A stretch of DNA of 64,000 bases, taken from Allocoprobacillus sp002160865. Lineage in GTDB: Bacteria; Bacillota_I; Bacilli_A; Erysipelotrichales; Coprobacillaceae. Positions 42,727 to 50,965 of this stretch are shown piece after piece. The DNA lies in the NCBI RefSeq assembly GCF_042850985.1, contig NZ_AP031415.1, positions 1,612,001-1,676,000 on the forward strand, in the 5' to 3' direction. Positions within the stretch are counted from its first letter, which is position 1. Each line of letters starts with the position of its first letter. The notes beneath the pieces are model-generated. The model did not search any database, was not told the DNA's origin, and saw nothing but the letters and a program-made list of their open reading frames with translations. The position numbers and the translations under genes were made by a program.

Positions 42727-44440
42727 GGCTATACACCTCCAATTCCTGTTGATTTTGATACATATGATGATAAATGCCTTCTTGATGCATAAGCTTTTGA
42801 TGTGTTCCCTGTTCTACCAAAGCCCCTTGTTGCATCACATAAATCTCATCACAATGAACCACACTTTGTAAACGATGAGTAATGAAAAGAACAGTTTTTG
42901 TTTGTGTTAATGTCTCAATGACATTTAAAATATGGTTTTCACTCTCTACATCAATATTACTTGTGGCCTCATCAAAAACATAGACATCTACGTCTTTAAG
43001 TAATGCTCTAGCAAGATTCAATCGTTGTTTTTGTCCACCAGATAAATTACTTCCATTTTCTAATAATGGCGTATCCAATCCCATTTGTTCATGGAAAAAG
43101 CCATCTAAACGCACTTGCTTTAATACATCCCATAACTGTTCATCACAATATTGTGAAAACATATTTAGATTTTCTCTAACCGTTCCTTTAAATATCATAG
43201 GATCATGTGTCACATACATCACATGTTCCATAAAACTCTCATCACGAATGTCACTACGTTGATGATCACCCATATAAAGATATCCTTCTAAACAACGGTG
43301 ATAGCCCATCATTAACTTGGCTATTGTACTTTTTCCTGAACCACTTTCTCCAACAATACCAATAAAGTGATGTGGCTGAATATGTAAAGATACATCCTTT
43401 AAAATAGGTCTTTTGTCATCATATTGAAAAGAAACATGTTCAAGTCTGATATCAAATGGAGCATCTAAATCATATTGACCATCTGATGATACAGGCAAAT
43501 CTAAGATTTTAAAAATTTTATCACTCGCAGCAATACCATTCATCGCAATATGGAAGAAAGAGCCTAACTGTCTTAATGGAATAAAGAATTCAAAAGACAT
43601 CAAAACAATAAACAATGCACCAAACAATGATAAAGTCTGATTTTGAAAATGTGTAATCGCAAAAAAGCATCCTAATCCTGCCCCACCATAAGCAACAATA
43701 TCCATAATACTGATACTATTTAATTGCATAATCAAGACACGCATTGTAATACGTCTAAAATTCTCTGCTTCCTGATTCATCTGTTGTTGTTTATAAGCAT
43801 CACTTTGATAAATCTTTAATGTTGTGAGTGCCTGAAGATTTTCTAAAAAACTATCTCCTAGTGTTGTATAGCTGTTCCAATATTTAGAAAGCAGTTTTTT
43901 GGCAAACTTCTGTACGAAAATAATCGAAACAGGAATCAATGGAACACAGACAAATAAAACCAAAGCACTTTTCCAGTCTAAGAAAGCTGTCAAAACAAAT
44001 AATGTGACTGGTGCTAAAACACTATAAAATAATTGTGGTAAATATAATGAAAAATAAGTTTCTAACTGATTAATACCTTCCACTGATAATTGAACCAATT
44101 CACTTGTTCTAACATGATCTTGATAATGACTTCCTAAACTTAAAACTTTTTCAAAAAGACGCTGTCTTAAAGTCTTTTTCACAAGACTTGCTCCTTTAAA
44201 AGAATAATAAGTTGCCTTTTTTAAAACATAAGCTCGTATCATCAAAGATACAATCATAACAAGTAAAATCAAAACAACTTTTTCTATGGAAAGTTGTTGA
44301 TAAAACAACTGTATAAACAAAACACATATCAATAACGTCAACACAATATTCATCAATAAAGCTATCCATTGACAAAATACCTGTTTCCATATATATGATT
44401 TTGCATTTGGCATTTCTTTTAATAATCTCTTGTCAAACAT
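42719..44440 (-). CDS. CydD-like ABC exporter half (thiol-type)
   Basis: This 573-residue half-exporter, partner of the CydC-like protein, has six membrane helices, then Walker A GESGSGKSTIAKL, signature LSGGQKQRLNLARALL and Walker B VYVFDEATSNID. It is the first gene of the unit. AAAGGAGAG precedes the ATG. The promoter upstream overlaps a palindrome (ACTTGCAAGT), suggesting a dedicated repressor, probably TetR-like, encoded elsewhere. Confidence 0.85.
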   Translation of the reverse strand: MFDKRLLKEMPNAKSYIWKQVFCQWIALLMNIVLTLLICVLFIQLFYQQLSIEKVVLILLVMIVSLMIRAYVLKKATYYSFKGASLVKKTLRQRLFEKVLSLGSHYQDHVRTSELVQLSVEGINQLETYFSLYLPQLFYSVLAPVTLFVLTAFLDWKSALVLFVCVPLIPVSIIFVQKFAKKLLSKYWNSYTTLGDSFLENLQALTTLKIYQSDAYKQQQMNQEAENFRRITMRVLIMQLNSISIMDIVAYGGAGLGCFFAITHFQNQTLSLFGALFIVLMSFEFFIPLRQLGSFFHIAMNGIAASDKIFKILDLPVSSDGQYDLDAPFDIRLEHVSFQYDDKRPILKDVSLHIQPHHFIGIVGESGSGKSTIAKLMMGYHRCLEGYLYMGDHQRSDIRDESFMEHVMYVTHDPMIFKGTVRENLNMFSQYCDEQLWDVLKQVRLDGFFHEQMGLDTPLLENGSNLSGGQKQRLNLARALLKDVDVYVFDEATSNIDVESENHILNVIETLTQTKTVLFITHRLQSVVHCDEIYVMQQGALVEQGTHQKLMHQEGIYHHMYQNQQELEVYSHE

Positions 44441-44485
44441 GAATACTCTCCTTTTTTGTTAGTCTTATCTAACCGAAGTATCCAA

Positions 44486-44514
44486 ATGTTAGCATAGAGT
44501 AACTTGCAAGTCAA
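44486..44514 (-). promoter_or_regulatory. Promoter with palindromic operator ahead of the CydDC-like unit
   Basis: TTGACT (44509-44514) and TAACAT (44486-44491) are 17 bp apart on the minus strand. The perfect 10-bp palindrome ACTTGCAAGT (44502-44511), 12 of 14 when extended, overlaps the -35, as expected of a repressor site. Confidence 0.65.
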
Positions 44515-44542
44515 TAAAAAGTGATAGAATATCCTATCACTT
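44515..44542 (-). terminator. Intrinsic terminator after the phosphatase gene
   Basis: A 9-bp stem (AAGTGATAG/CTATCACTT) followed by T on the minus strand overlaps the stop codon. Confidence 0.85.
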
Positions 44543-45352
44543 GTTAAAATGAGCTATATCATATGTTTGCCATTGTTGATTTTTTTTGATCAATCCCTGA
44601 TAACGACATGTTTGACAATCATATTGTAAAACATTTAAAAATTGTGTTGTGATCACAGAAGAATCTAAATATATAAAATCACCTAAACAACAGATTTGAT
44701 GAAAATCAGATTGACCCGTTACTTGATGTGTACCAATATGTCCAGCAATGACTTTTTTATAAAACTGTCCTTGCGAGGCAGGATATTTCATCAAATAGGT
44801 ATTGACTGTTGATACCTGTTTCCATAGTTCTGGTTGATAATCAATGACTTCAATACCAGCATGCACAAAGATCTGATGATCATTTTCATAATAATAAGGT
44901 AAATGTTTTAACCAGTTCATAACAGAAGCATGTTTTTGACATATCAGTTCACGGCATTGATGATACATATCTTCTATTATAGAGAAACGATCTTGATGAT
45001 AAGCAGATGCTCGTTGATAGATGGATGTCATTTCATCTTCACCTGTAAAACTTTCTAACGTTGAAAAAGACATATCTATGTGCGTATCCAGATAAGTTTC
45101 ACGATCTTCTAAAAAAGATAGTAACCATTCTTCATGGTTTCCTTGTAAAACAATCACCTGTTGAGGATATGCAACTTGTAGCTGATAAATATATTGCAGT
45201 GTCAGACATGAATTTCCATGACAATCACCATCAATATAATCACCAACTAAAATCAATTGATCACCATTTTCAAAACAAACCCATTCATCAACAACATTCT
45301 TTAATAAATCATATCTTCCATGAATATCTGAAATTGCATAAATATATGCCAT
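44537..45352 (-). CDS. Calcineurin-like metallophosphoesterase
   Basis: This 271-residue protein of the PPP/ApaH-like branch has DIHGRYDLL, GDYIDGD, GNHEEWLL and later HAGIEV and AGHIGTH, supplying the two-metal active site. Substrates in the family range from phosphoserine/threonine proteins to dinucleoside polyphosphates; none can be assigned. The gene follows scpB by 22 bp, so it is probably the last gene of the scpAB unit. Confidence 0.87.
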   Translation of the reverse strand: MAYIYAISDIHGRYDLLKNVVDEWVCFENGDQLILVGDYIDGDCHGNSCLTLQYIYQLQVAYPQQVIVLQGNHEEWLLSFLEDRETYLDTHIDMSFSTLESFTGEDEMTSIYQRASAYHQDRFSIIEDMYHQCRELICQKHASVMNWLKHLPYYYENDHQIFVHAGIEVIDYQPELWKQVSTVNTYLMKYPASQGQFYKKVIAGHIGTHQVTGQSDFHQICCLGDFIYLDSSVITTQFLNVLQYDCQTCRYQGLIKKNQQWQTYDIAHFNK

Positions 45353-45374
45353 GATATCTTCCTACCCTACAATA

Positions 45375-45944
45375 TTATTCTTCTGTATATTTCGTATTAA
45401 AAATATCTTCCTGATCAAAATCTTCCTTCATTTCTTTTAATTCAGGCAATTCATCTAAGGAAGTCAATGAAAATGCATCCATAAATTCATCAGTCACACC
45501 ATATAAAATAGGTTTTCCCGGTGTATCTTCTCTCCCAACTTCTTTAATCAAAGCCTTAGCTGCTAGTTTTCTAATCATTGCATCACAACCCACACCACGT
45601 ATTTCTTCAATTCTGACACGTGTTATCGGTTGATTATAGGCAATGATAGCTAATGTTTCTAAGGCTGCATTAGACAATGTATTTTCACTTTGTTCTATCA
45701 TTCTTTGATAATATTCATGATGTTTGGCAAGTGTTGTCATTTTATAAACACCACCAAAATTCACTATTTCAAATCCTTTAATAGTTCTCTCATTTTCTAT
45801 TTGAATTAATTCATCCATATATTGTGTTGCTTCTTTTTTATTAAGTTTTAAAACAGAAGTTATTTGTTTAATGGTAATACCTTCATCTCCTGATAAAAAC
45901 AACATACCTTCTATGACACTTAATATTTCATTTTTGTCCATCAA
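45375..45944 (-). CDS. scpB: Segregation and condensation protein B
   Basis: This 189-residue protein with two winged-helix domains has the ScpB segments IEGMLFLSGDEGI, ETLAIIAYNQPITRVRIEEIRGV (in part) and GRKPILYG-like GKPILYGVTDEF. It is the partner of ScpA and Smc in chromosome compaction. It overlaps scpA by 4 bp. Confidence 0.95.
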   Translation of the reverse strand: MMDKNEILSVIEGMLFLSGDEGITIKQITSVLKLNKKEATQYMDELIQIENERTIKGFEIVNFGGVYKMTTLAKHHEYYQRMIEQSENTLSNAALETLAIIAYNQPITRVRIEEIRGVGCDAMIRKLAAKALIKEVGREDTPGKPILYGVTDEFMDAFSLTSLDELPELKEMKEDFDQEDIFNTKYTEE

Positions 45945-46669
45945 GTTCTCTCCTTTAAATATATATCTTCAAAGTTACCTTCCTGTTCAATAATCAGTTC
46001 ATTTTTATTGACTAAAACAAGAATGGATAAAAACGTAATCACAAAGAAGATTTTTGTAGGTTCTTCAAACAAATCTTCTAATTTTACTCTTTGATTTTTA
46101 TGTATACGAAAATATTGTCTAATTTGATCACTGCGTTCATCAATAGATATTTCAACACGTGCAATTTTCGATTCTAAAGGAGCATGTAATGCTTTTCTTT
46201 GAAACATTTTTTGCATTGCTCTTATTAAATCATAAACTTCTAAATGATCTGGAATCATATCAGTTGTATCAATAACATATTCATCCATAAAAGCAGGTGC
46301 TTTGGTATGAATATATTGTCTTTGTTCATATTTTTCTTTAAATTCATCTAAGACATCTTTATATTTTTTATATTCAATTAATCGTTTGATTAATTGTTCT
46401 CTTGGATCTTCCTGATAGTCATCTTCTAATTCAATCTTTTGGGCTGGTAAAAGCATTTTACTTTTCATCTCAATTAGCTGTGCTGCCATAACTAAATATT
46501 CTGACATTGTTTCTAATTGCTTGGCATCCATTTGATCAATATAAGCAAGATATTGATCAGTAATAACTGAAACCTCCAAAGTTTCTAAATCCATTTCTTT
46601 TTCTTTAATTAGATGCAACAATAAATCTAATGGACCTTGAAAATCATCAAGAATAACTTCATATGCCAT
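45941..46669 (-). CDS. scpA: Segregation and condensation protein A
   Basis: ScpA is the kleisin of the Smc-ScpAB condensin. It has 242 residues; the N-terminal FQGPLDLLLHLIKEKEMDLETL and the LVMAAQLIEMKSKMLLP segment are diagnostic, and a winged-helix C-terminus binds the Smc head. An extended -10 (TGTTATAAT, near 46694-46699) and a GGAGGTGAAAG ribosome site precede it. The operon continues to scpB and a phosphatase gene. Confidence 0.95.
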   Translation of the reverse strand: MAYEVILDDFQGPLDLLLHLIKEKEMDLETLEVSVITDQYLAYIDQMDAKQLETMSEYLVMAAQLIEMKSKMLLPAQKIELEDDYQEDPREQLIKRLIEYKKYKDVLDEFKEKYEQRQYIHTKAPAFMDEYVIDTTDMIPDHLEVYDLIRAMQKMFQRKALHAPLESKIARVEISIDERSDQIRQYFRIHKNQRVKLEDLFEEPTKIFFVITFLSILVLVNKNELIIEQEGNFEDIYLKERT

Positions 46670-46766
46670 GCTTTCACCTCCACTAACTTATGTATTATAA
46701 CATAAAATATGTAAGAATACTTTACTATTTTTTTTAATCTATGTCTACCAGAAATTATTTCAAATG

Positions 46767-46797
46767 AAAAATGGCCCTATACTTACATATAGGGTCA
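46767..46797 (-). terminator. Intrinsic terminator after the Rpn-family remnant
   Basis: A 10-bp stem (TGACCCTATA/TATAGGGCCA, one G-T pair) and a short T tract on the minus strand. Confidence 0.8.
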
Positions 46798-46804
46798 GTA
46801 AAAA

Positions 46805-47414
46805 TCAATATTGATTTGTAAGAATTTGAATAATGTCATCCTCTTTTTCTATATCAAAGATATGTAATGTTAAAGAATTGAGTTGTTTCTTGTTGCTTTG
46901 TTTAATTGCTTTAATAGTATCTTTCGATAAATTTCCAAACTTCTGATTCAATTGTTTAATAAGTGTTGTAATGATCCCTTCATTTCTTCCTTTTTTTCTA
47001 ATTCCTAATACATAGTCACTCATATTCGTTGCCCCTTTCTTTTTTTCAATCAACTGATAAATACGTTCATCATGAATCAGTGTTCCTAACAGACATGCCA
47101 GTTCATGGCTGACTATAAACTTTTCTGGTACCTTCTTCTTTGCATAAAGAATCTTCAGCCCAATAATCAAATCTCGATTGTCCTTGTTTTGAAATCTTGT
47201 TTCATCCAGCTTTACCATTTCTACCAGTGGATGAAATTCAACATTCATGTAACGTCTTAGGTGTCTGATGCCTCGATTCATCATCTGCTTATAGCTTCTG
47301 GCGTAGTTCCATTTCTGTTAATTCTTACATTAAATTAAAAAAATCAGCCAGACGTTCATGATTGAGAAAATAGTTGTAAATGCGTATGTCAAAAAGATTC
47401 TTGAAATCCATCAT
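46805..47414 (-). pseudogene. Rpn-family (PD-(D/E)XK, DUF4351-type) nuclease remnant
   Basis: The right end (ATG at 47414 with AGGAGGG) encodes a 29-residue start, MMDFKNLFDIRIYNYFLNHE, that stops at 47325. A second open frame (46805-47284, 159 residues) supplies a C-terminal part with GRNEGIITTLIKQLNQKFGNL, typical of the end of Rpn-family recombination-promoting nucleases. The catalytic PD-(D/E)XK core between them is missing, so the gene has lost its middle and is a remnant. The family belongs to mobile-element-associated nucleases that are often duplicated in gut Firmicutes. The 47415-47655 region beyond it holds no gene that I can see. Confidence 0.65.
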
Positions 47415-47655
47415 AAAATAACCCTCCTATTATATATACGCATTTTTTTGACAGATTTCTTTTTTTACTTTCAATTTTTTTATCTTTATAGACATTATAT
47501 CATATAAATTGCTTAAAGCATATATAATATCACAAAAATAATGAATTCATTTTATAATCTGAAGTTTTTATATCTTCTATGATAAAAAACTCTCAGCCAA
47601 ATGAATCATCCATGTTTAAAAATATAAGAGTCAATGGGAGTTAAATTTCCCTATA

Positions 47656-47684
47656 AAATAAAAAAAGCCCTTGAAATAAGGGGC
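47656..47684 (-). terminator. Intrinsic terminator after rpmF
   Basis: A GCCCCTT/AAGGGC stem with one bulged base and seven T on the minus strand. Confidence 0.82.
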
Positions 47685-47689
47685 AGTTT

Positions 47690-47857
47690 TTATAACACTT
47701 TTTGTCCATTGTAAGTTCCGCAATGTTTGCATACTCTATGAGATAATTTATATTCTCCACATTCTGGGCAAACTACGACACTTGGTACTGTTAACTTGTC
47801 ATGTGTTCTTCTTTTGTTTCTTCTTGTTTTTGAAACTCGTCTTTGTGGTACTGCCAT
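47690..47857 (-). CDS. rpmF: 50S ribosomal protein L32
   Basis: This 55-residue ribosomal protein begins MAVPQRRVSKTRRNKRRTHD and carries a four-cysteine zinc ribbon (CPECG and CKHCG). The zinc-binding form of L32 is thus encoded. It follows the yceD gene on the same strand with a strong ribosome site (AAGGAGGTGT) between them, the usual yceD-rpmF arrangement. It is too short for many ORF callers. Confidence 0.97.
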   Translation of the reverse strand: MAVPQRRVSKTRRNKRRTHDKLTVPSVVVCPECGEYKLSHRVCKHCGTYNGQKVL

Positions 47858-47869
47858 AGGTACACCTCC

Positions 47870-48382
47870 TTATTCCTTATCCTTAAAATAATCTTTAAGT
47901 TTCGCTAAGCGAGGATCAATATAATCCTCATCTTCACGTTCATCTTCCTCACTTAATACTTTCCAACCTTGACCATGCGTTTTTAAAGAAGCACCTTCTT
48001 TAACTACTCTCATTGGAACTTCCATCATAATCTCCTGAAAAATAACAGGAGTTAAATCAACAATATTTTTCTTAACTTCTATCACTTCTTCATCTTCAGA
48101 AGGTTTATAAAAAGCAAAAATAACACTTGATTCAATATGGAAAGGATAATTTACATCTTCCAATGATATTGCACATGGTAGAATCATTTCTCCATCTATT
48201 TGGAAATCAACGTATAATTGATGATTTTTTGTATCTAAACGTCCCTGTCCTACAACATGAACATCCTTTAAACCATTAATCTGGGATAAATTATGGAACA
48301 TCTCAGATGGAAAACTTAATGTTTCATCAAAATCAAAACATCCATTTTTTTGCTTAACAATCCATTGTAAATTCCATTTCAA
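47870..48382 (-). CDS. YceD-family (DUF177) protein
   Basis: This 170-residue protein of the DUF177 family, almost always next to rpmF, is linked in plants and bacteria to 23S rRNA accumulation or L32 use. The FYKPSEDEEVIEV segment, the MMEVPMRVVKEG segment and the acidic end DPRLAKLKDYFKDKE are family features. The start is probably a TTG at 48382, 6 nt after AAAGGGTGA; a GTG 3 codons earlier overlaps the ribosome site. A consensus promoter precedes it. Confidence 0.85.
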   Translation of the reverse strand: MKWNLQWIVKQKNGCFDFDETLSFPSEMFHNLSQINGLKDVHVVGQGRLDTKNHQLYVDFQIDGEMILPCAISLEDVNYPFHIESSVIFAFYKPSEDEEVIEVKKNIVDLTPVIFQEIMMEVPMRVVKEGASLKTHGQGWKVLSEEDEREDEDYIDPRLAKLKDYFKDKE

Positions 48383-48410
48383 AAAAATCACCCTTTACAT
48401 CGCATAGCCA

Positions 48411-48439
48411 ATTATATATAAAACTCAGAAATATGTCAA
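48411..48439 (-). promoter_or_regulatory. yceD-rpmF promoter
   Basis: Perfect consensus: TTGACA (48434-48439), 17 bp, TATAAT (48411-48416) on the minus strand. Confidence 0.9.
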
Positions 48440-48537
48440 TCTAAATTTCAATATTTCACTGAATATTTCCTCTCTTTTCAAGTAAAACTATGTTTATTTG
48501 ACAAACTATGTTAAACTATCCAATGGAGGTAAACATT

Positions 48538-49695
48538 ATGAAAATACTTGGATTAATTGTCGAATATAACCCTTTCCATAATGGACATATATATCATATT
48601 CAAAAGGCTCAATCACTTGACCAATTTGATTATACAATTGCGGTGATGTCCTCATCATTTGTCCAAAGAGGTGAACCAGCAATTATTGATAAATGGAAAC
48701 GCAGTCAGATAGCCATTGAATACGGAGTGGATTTGGTCATTGAATTACCTTTTGTTTATGCCTGTCAAAGTGCTGATTATTTTGCAAAGGGAGCTATTGA
48801 ATTACTTGCTAAAATAGGTGTGACTGATATTTGTTTTGGCAGTGAAAATGGAGATATTTCAACTTTTATTAATATTGCCCAGACACTTTTTGAAAATCAA
48901 GAAAGCTATGACAGCTATGTACAACAAGCTATGAAAAAAGGACTCCGTTATGCTGATGCCTGTAATCAGGCATTACAGAATATTATGCATCAAGAAATTA
49001 AAACACCTAATGATTTACTTGGCTTAAGTTACGTCAAGGAAATCATTGCTCATCATTATCCTATAACACCCCATTGTTTTTTGCGAACAAATACCTATCA
49101 TGGTTTAGATTTAAAACATATTGCCAGTGCTTCAGCGATTAGACACGCTATAAAAAATCATCTTGATTTTTCACATACGTTACCTCATTTTGAACTTTAT
49201 CAAAATGATTTATATTTTATGGAAGATTTTATTCCTTATTTACGCTATCAGATTTTAACCTCTCAACCCTATGAATTAAAACAATATCATATGGTTGATG
49301 AAGGGTTGGAACACTTACTTTATAAATCCATCCATCATTGTCAATCAATGAATGAACTGATAGATTCTTTATCCTCTAAACGATATACACGTCCTCGTAT
49401 TTCTCGTATGTTCATACATATTCTCATGAAAAATACAAAAGAAGATATTCAAGAAGCTATGCATCTTGATTATTTACGTATTCTGGCAATGAATGAAAGA
49501 GGAAGAAAATATTTGTCTTTGATTAAAAAAACATGCCCTTATACACTTGTCACTAACTTTTCAAAACATAGACATCCTGCTTTGGATATGGAACTTAAAG
49601 CGACTCGTCTTCTTTCTCTTTTATCTTCATCACCTCAAGACTTCATTCAAAAAGAATTTTCACATATCCCATTGATTCAAACATTTGATTTATGA
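48538..49695 (+). CDS. tmcAL: tRNA(Met) cytidine acetate ligase
   Basis: This 385-residue enzyme makes N4-acetylcytidine at the wobble position of elongator tRNA-Met from acetate and ATP. N-terminal ILGLIVEYNPFHNGHIYHI carries the nucleotidyltransferase HxGH motif, and the SSFVQRGEPA and TPNDLLGLSY segments match the TmcAL (YlbM) family. The ATG at 48538 with TGGAGGTAAAC is preferred to an upstream in-frame ATG. It is divergent from yceD-rpmF and followed by thrE-type exporter genes. Confidence 0.92.
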   Translation: MKILGLIVEYNPFHNGHIYHIQKAQSLDQFDYTIAVMSSSFVQRGEPAIIDKWKRSQIAIEYGVDLVIELPFVYACQSADYFAKGAIELLAKIGVTDICFGSENGDISTFINIAQTLFENQESYDSYVQQAMKKGLRYADACNQALQNIMHQEIKTPNDLLGLSYVKEIIAHHYPITPHCFLRTNTYHGLDLKHIASASAIRHAIKNHLDFSHTLPHFELYQNDLYFMEDFIPYLRYQILTSQPYELKQYHMVDEGLEHLLYKSIHHCQSMNELIDSLSSKRYTRPRISRMFIHILMKNTKEDIQEAMHLDYLRILAMNERGRKYLSLIKKTCPYTLVTNFSKHRHPALDMELKATRLLSLLSSSPQDFIQKEFSHIPLIQTFDL

Positions 49696-49722
49696 TATAA
49701 CATAGAACAGTGGGGTGAAAAT

Positions 49723-50475
49723 ATGAATGACTTAGATATTTTACAACAAATCAATAAGATCGGACAATTACTTTTAAAACATGGTGCTGAAATCTATCGT
49801 GTTGAAGAATCATTAAAAAGAATGTGTGAAGGATTTGGTTTTACTGATATTGAAGTTTTTGCCATTCCAACTTATTTTACACTTTCTTTGACACTTCATG
49901 ACGGAACACCCTATCAATCTTCAAAACGTTCTCGAAGCAATCGTACACATTTGGATCATCTTTATGAACTCAATTGTCTTGTACGTCAAATCAGTAATCA
50001 GGAATTATCTCTAGAAGAAATCAAAGATAAAATTCAAAATATCGAAACACAAAGGCTTAATTATCATCTCATTTTAATGGGGTATATTGTTTCTGCTGCC
50101 ATGTTCTGTGTTTTTTTTGGTGGTCACGTTTCTGAAATGATTGTTTCTGCTTTTATTGGTTTTATTTTATATTATTTTATTTATCTTTTAGAAAAATTAG
50201 ATGTCAATGGTATTGTACGTACCATTCTATCAAGTATGGTTTTAGCAAGTATTGCGATTATTGCTCAAAAAATGAATATCATTACCAATCAACAGTCAGT
50301 GATCACAGGAACTTTAATGATTCTTGTTCCCGGTATCGCTATTACAAACAGTTTAAGAGATATTATTGGAGGAGATTTTGTTTCTGGACTCTCTCGTATG
50401 ATTGAAGCGATTTTGATTGCTGCCAGTATTGCGATTGGTGTAGGGATTATGATGATGGTTTTACAAGGAGTTTAA
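49723..50475 (+). CDS. Threonine/serine exporter, ThrE N-terminal (DUF1212) subunit
   Basis: This 250-residue protein has a soluble N-terminal part (LLKHGAEIYRVEESLKRMC) and about five membrane helices with VPGIAITNSLRDIIGGDFVSGL. It corresponds to the front half of ThrE amino-acid exporters. The partner gene begins one base after its stop, so the two halves are a coupled pair. A GGGGTGAAAAT site precedes the ATG. Confidence 0.88.
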   Translation: MNDLDILQQINKIGQLLLKHGAEIYRVEESLKRMCEGFGFTDIEVFAIPTYFTLSLTLHDGTPYQSSKRSRSNRTHLDHLYELNCLVRQISNQELSLEEIKDKIQNIETQRLNYHLILMGYIVSAAMFCVFFGGHVSEMIVSAFIGFILYYFIYLLEKLDVNGIVRTILSSMVLASIAIIAQKMNIITNQQSVITGTLMILVPGIAITNSLRDIIGGDFVSGLSRMIEAILIAASIAIGVGIMMMVLQGV

Positions 50476-50476
50476 A

Positions 50477-50932
50477 ATGGAAAGTTTGATACAATGTTTA
50501 GCTGCTTTTATTGGTTGTTTTGGTTTTACATTTATATTTAGAATACAAAAGAATATTCGTTTTTCAATCATTGGTTCTCTGATAGGAACACTAGGATGGT
50601 TTGTCTATCTAATCACCGCTTCATTAAATAATATCTTTTTACAAAGTTTTATTGCGATGCTTTGTGTTTCCTTATTAGCCGAATGTTTTGCCCGTTTTTA
50701 TAAAGCTCCAGCAACCATCTTTATTATTATCGGGTGTTTCCCATTGGTTCCTGGAAGTGGTATTTATTATACAATGTTATATGCTGTTCAAGGTATGAAT
50801 GACTTATTTATGGAAAGCTTTTTATCAACACTGGGTACAAGTCTTTCGCTTGCTTTAGCCATTTTAATTTCATCGACAGCTTTTCAGATTTATAAACGTA
50901 TAAAAACAAATCAATACATTGATATGGGCTAA
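50477..50932 (+). CDS. Threonine/serine exporter, ThrE C-terminal (DUF3815) subunit
   Basis: This 151-residue protein with about four to five membrane helices has the FPLVPGSGIYYTMLYAVQG signature near residue 95. It completes the split ThrE system with the gene directly upstream. Together they are expected to export threonine or serine. A strong bidirectional terminator follows. Confidence 0.88.
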   Translation: MESLIQCLAAFIGCFGFTFIFRIQKNIRFSIIGSLIGTLGWFVYLITASLNNIFLQSFIAMLCVSLLAECFARFYKAPATIFIIIGCFPLVPGSGIYYTMLYAVQGMNDLFMESFLSTLGTSLSLALAILISSTAFQIYKRIKTNQYIDMG

Positions 50933-50965
50933 AAAACGAGAAGTCGATATAACTTCTCGTTTTTA
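50931..50965. terminator. Bidirectional terminator between the ThrE pair and the C39 peptidase gene
   Basis: A 13-bp stem (AAAAACGAGAAGT/ACTTCTCGTTTTT) serves both convergent genes. Confidence 0.9.
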
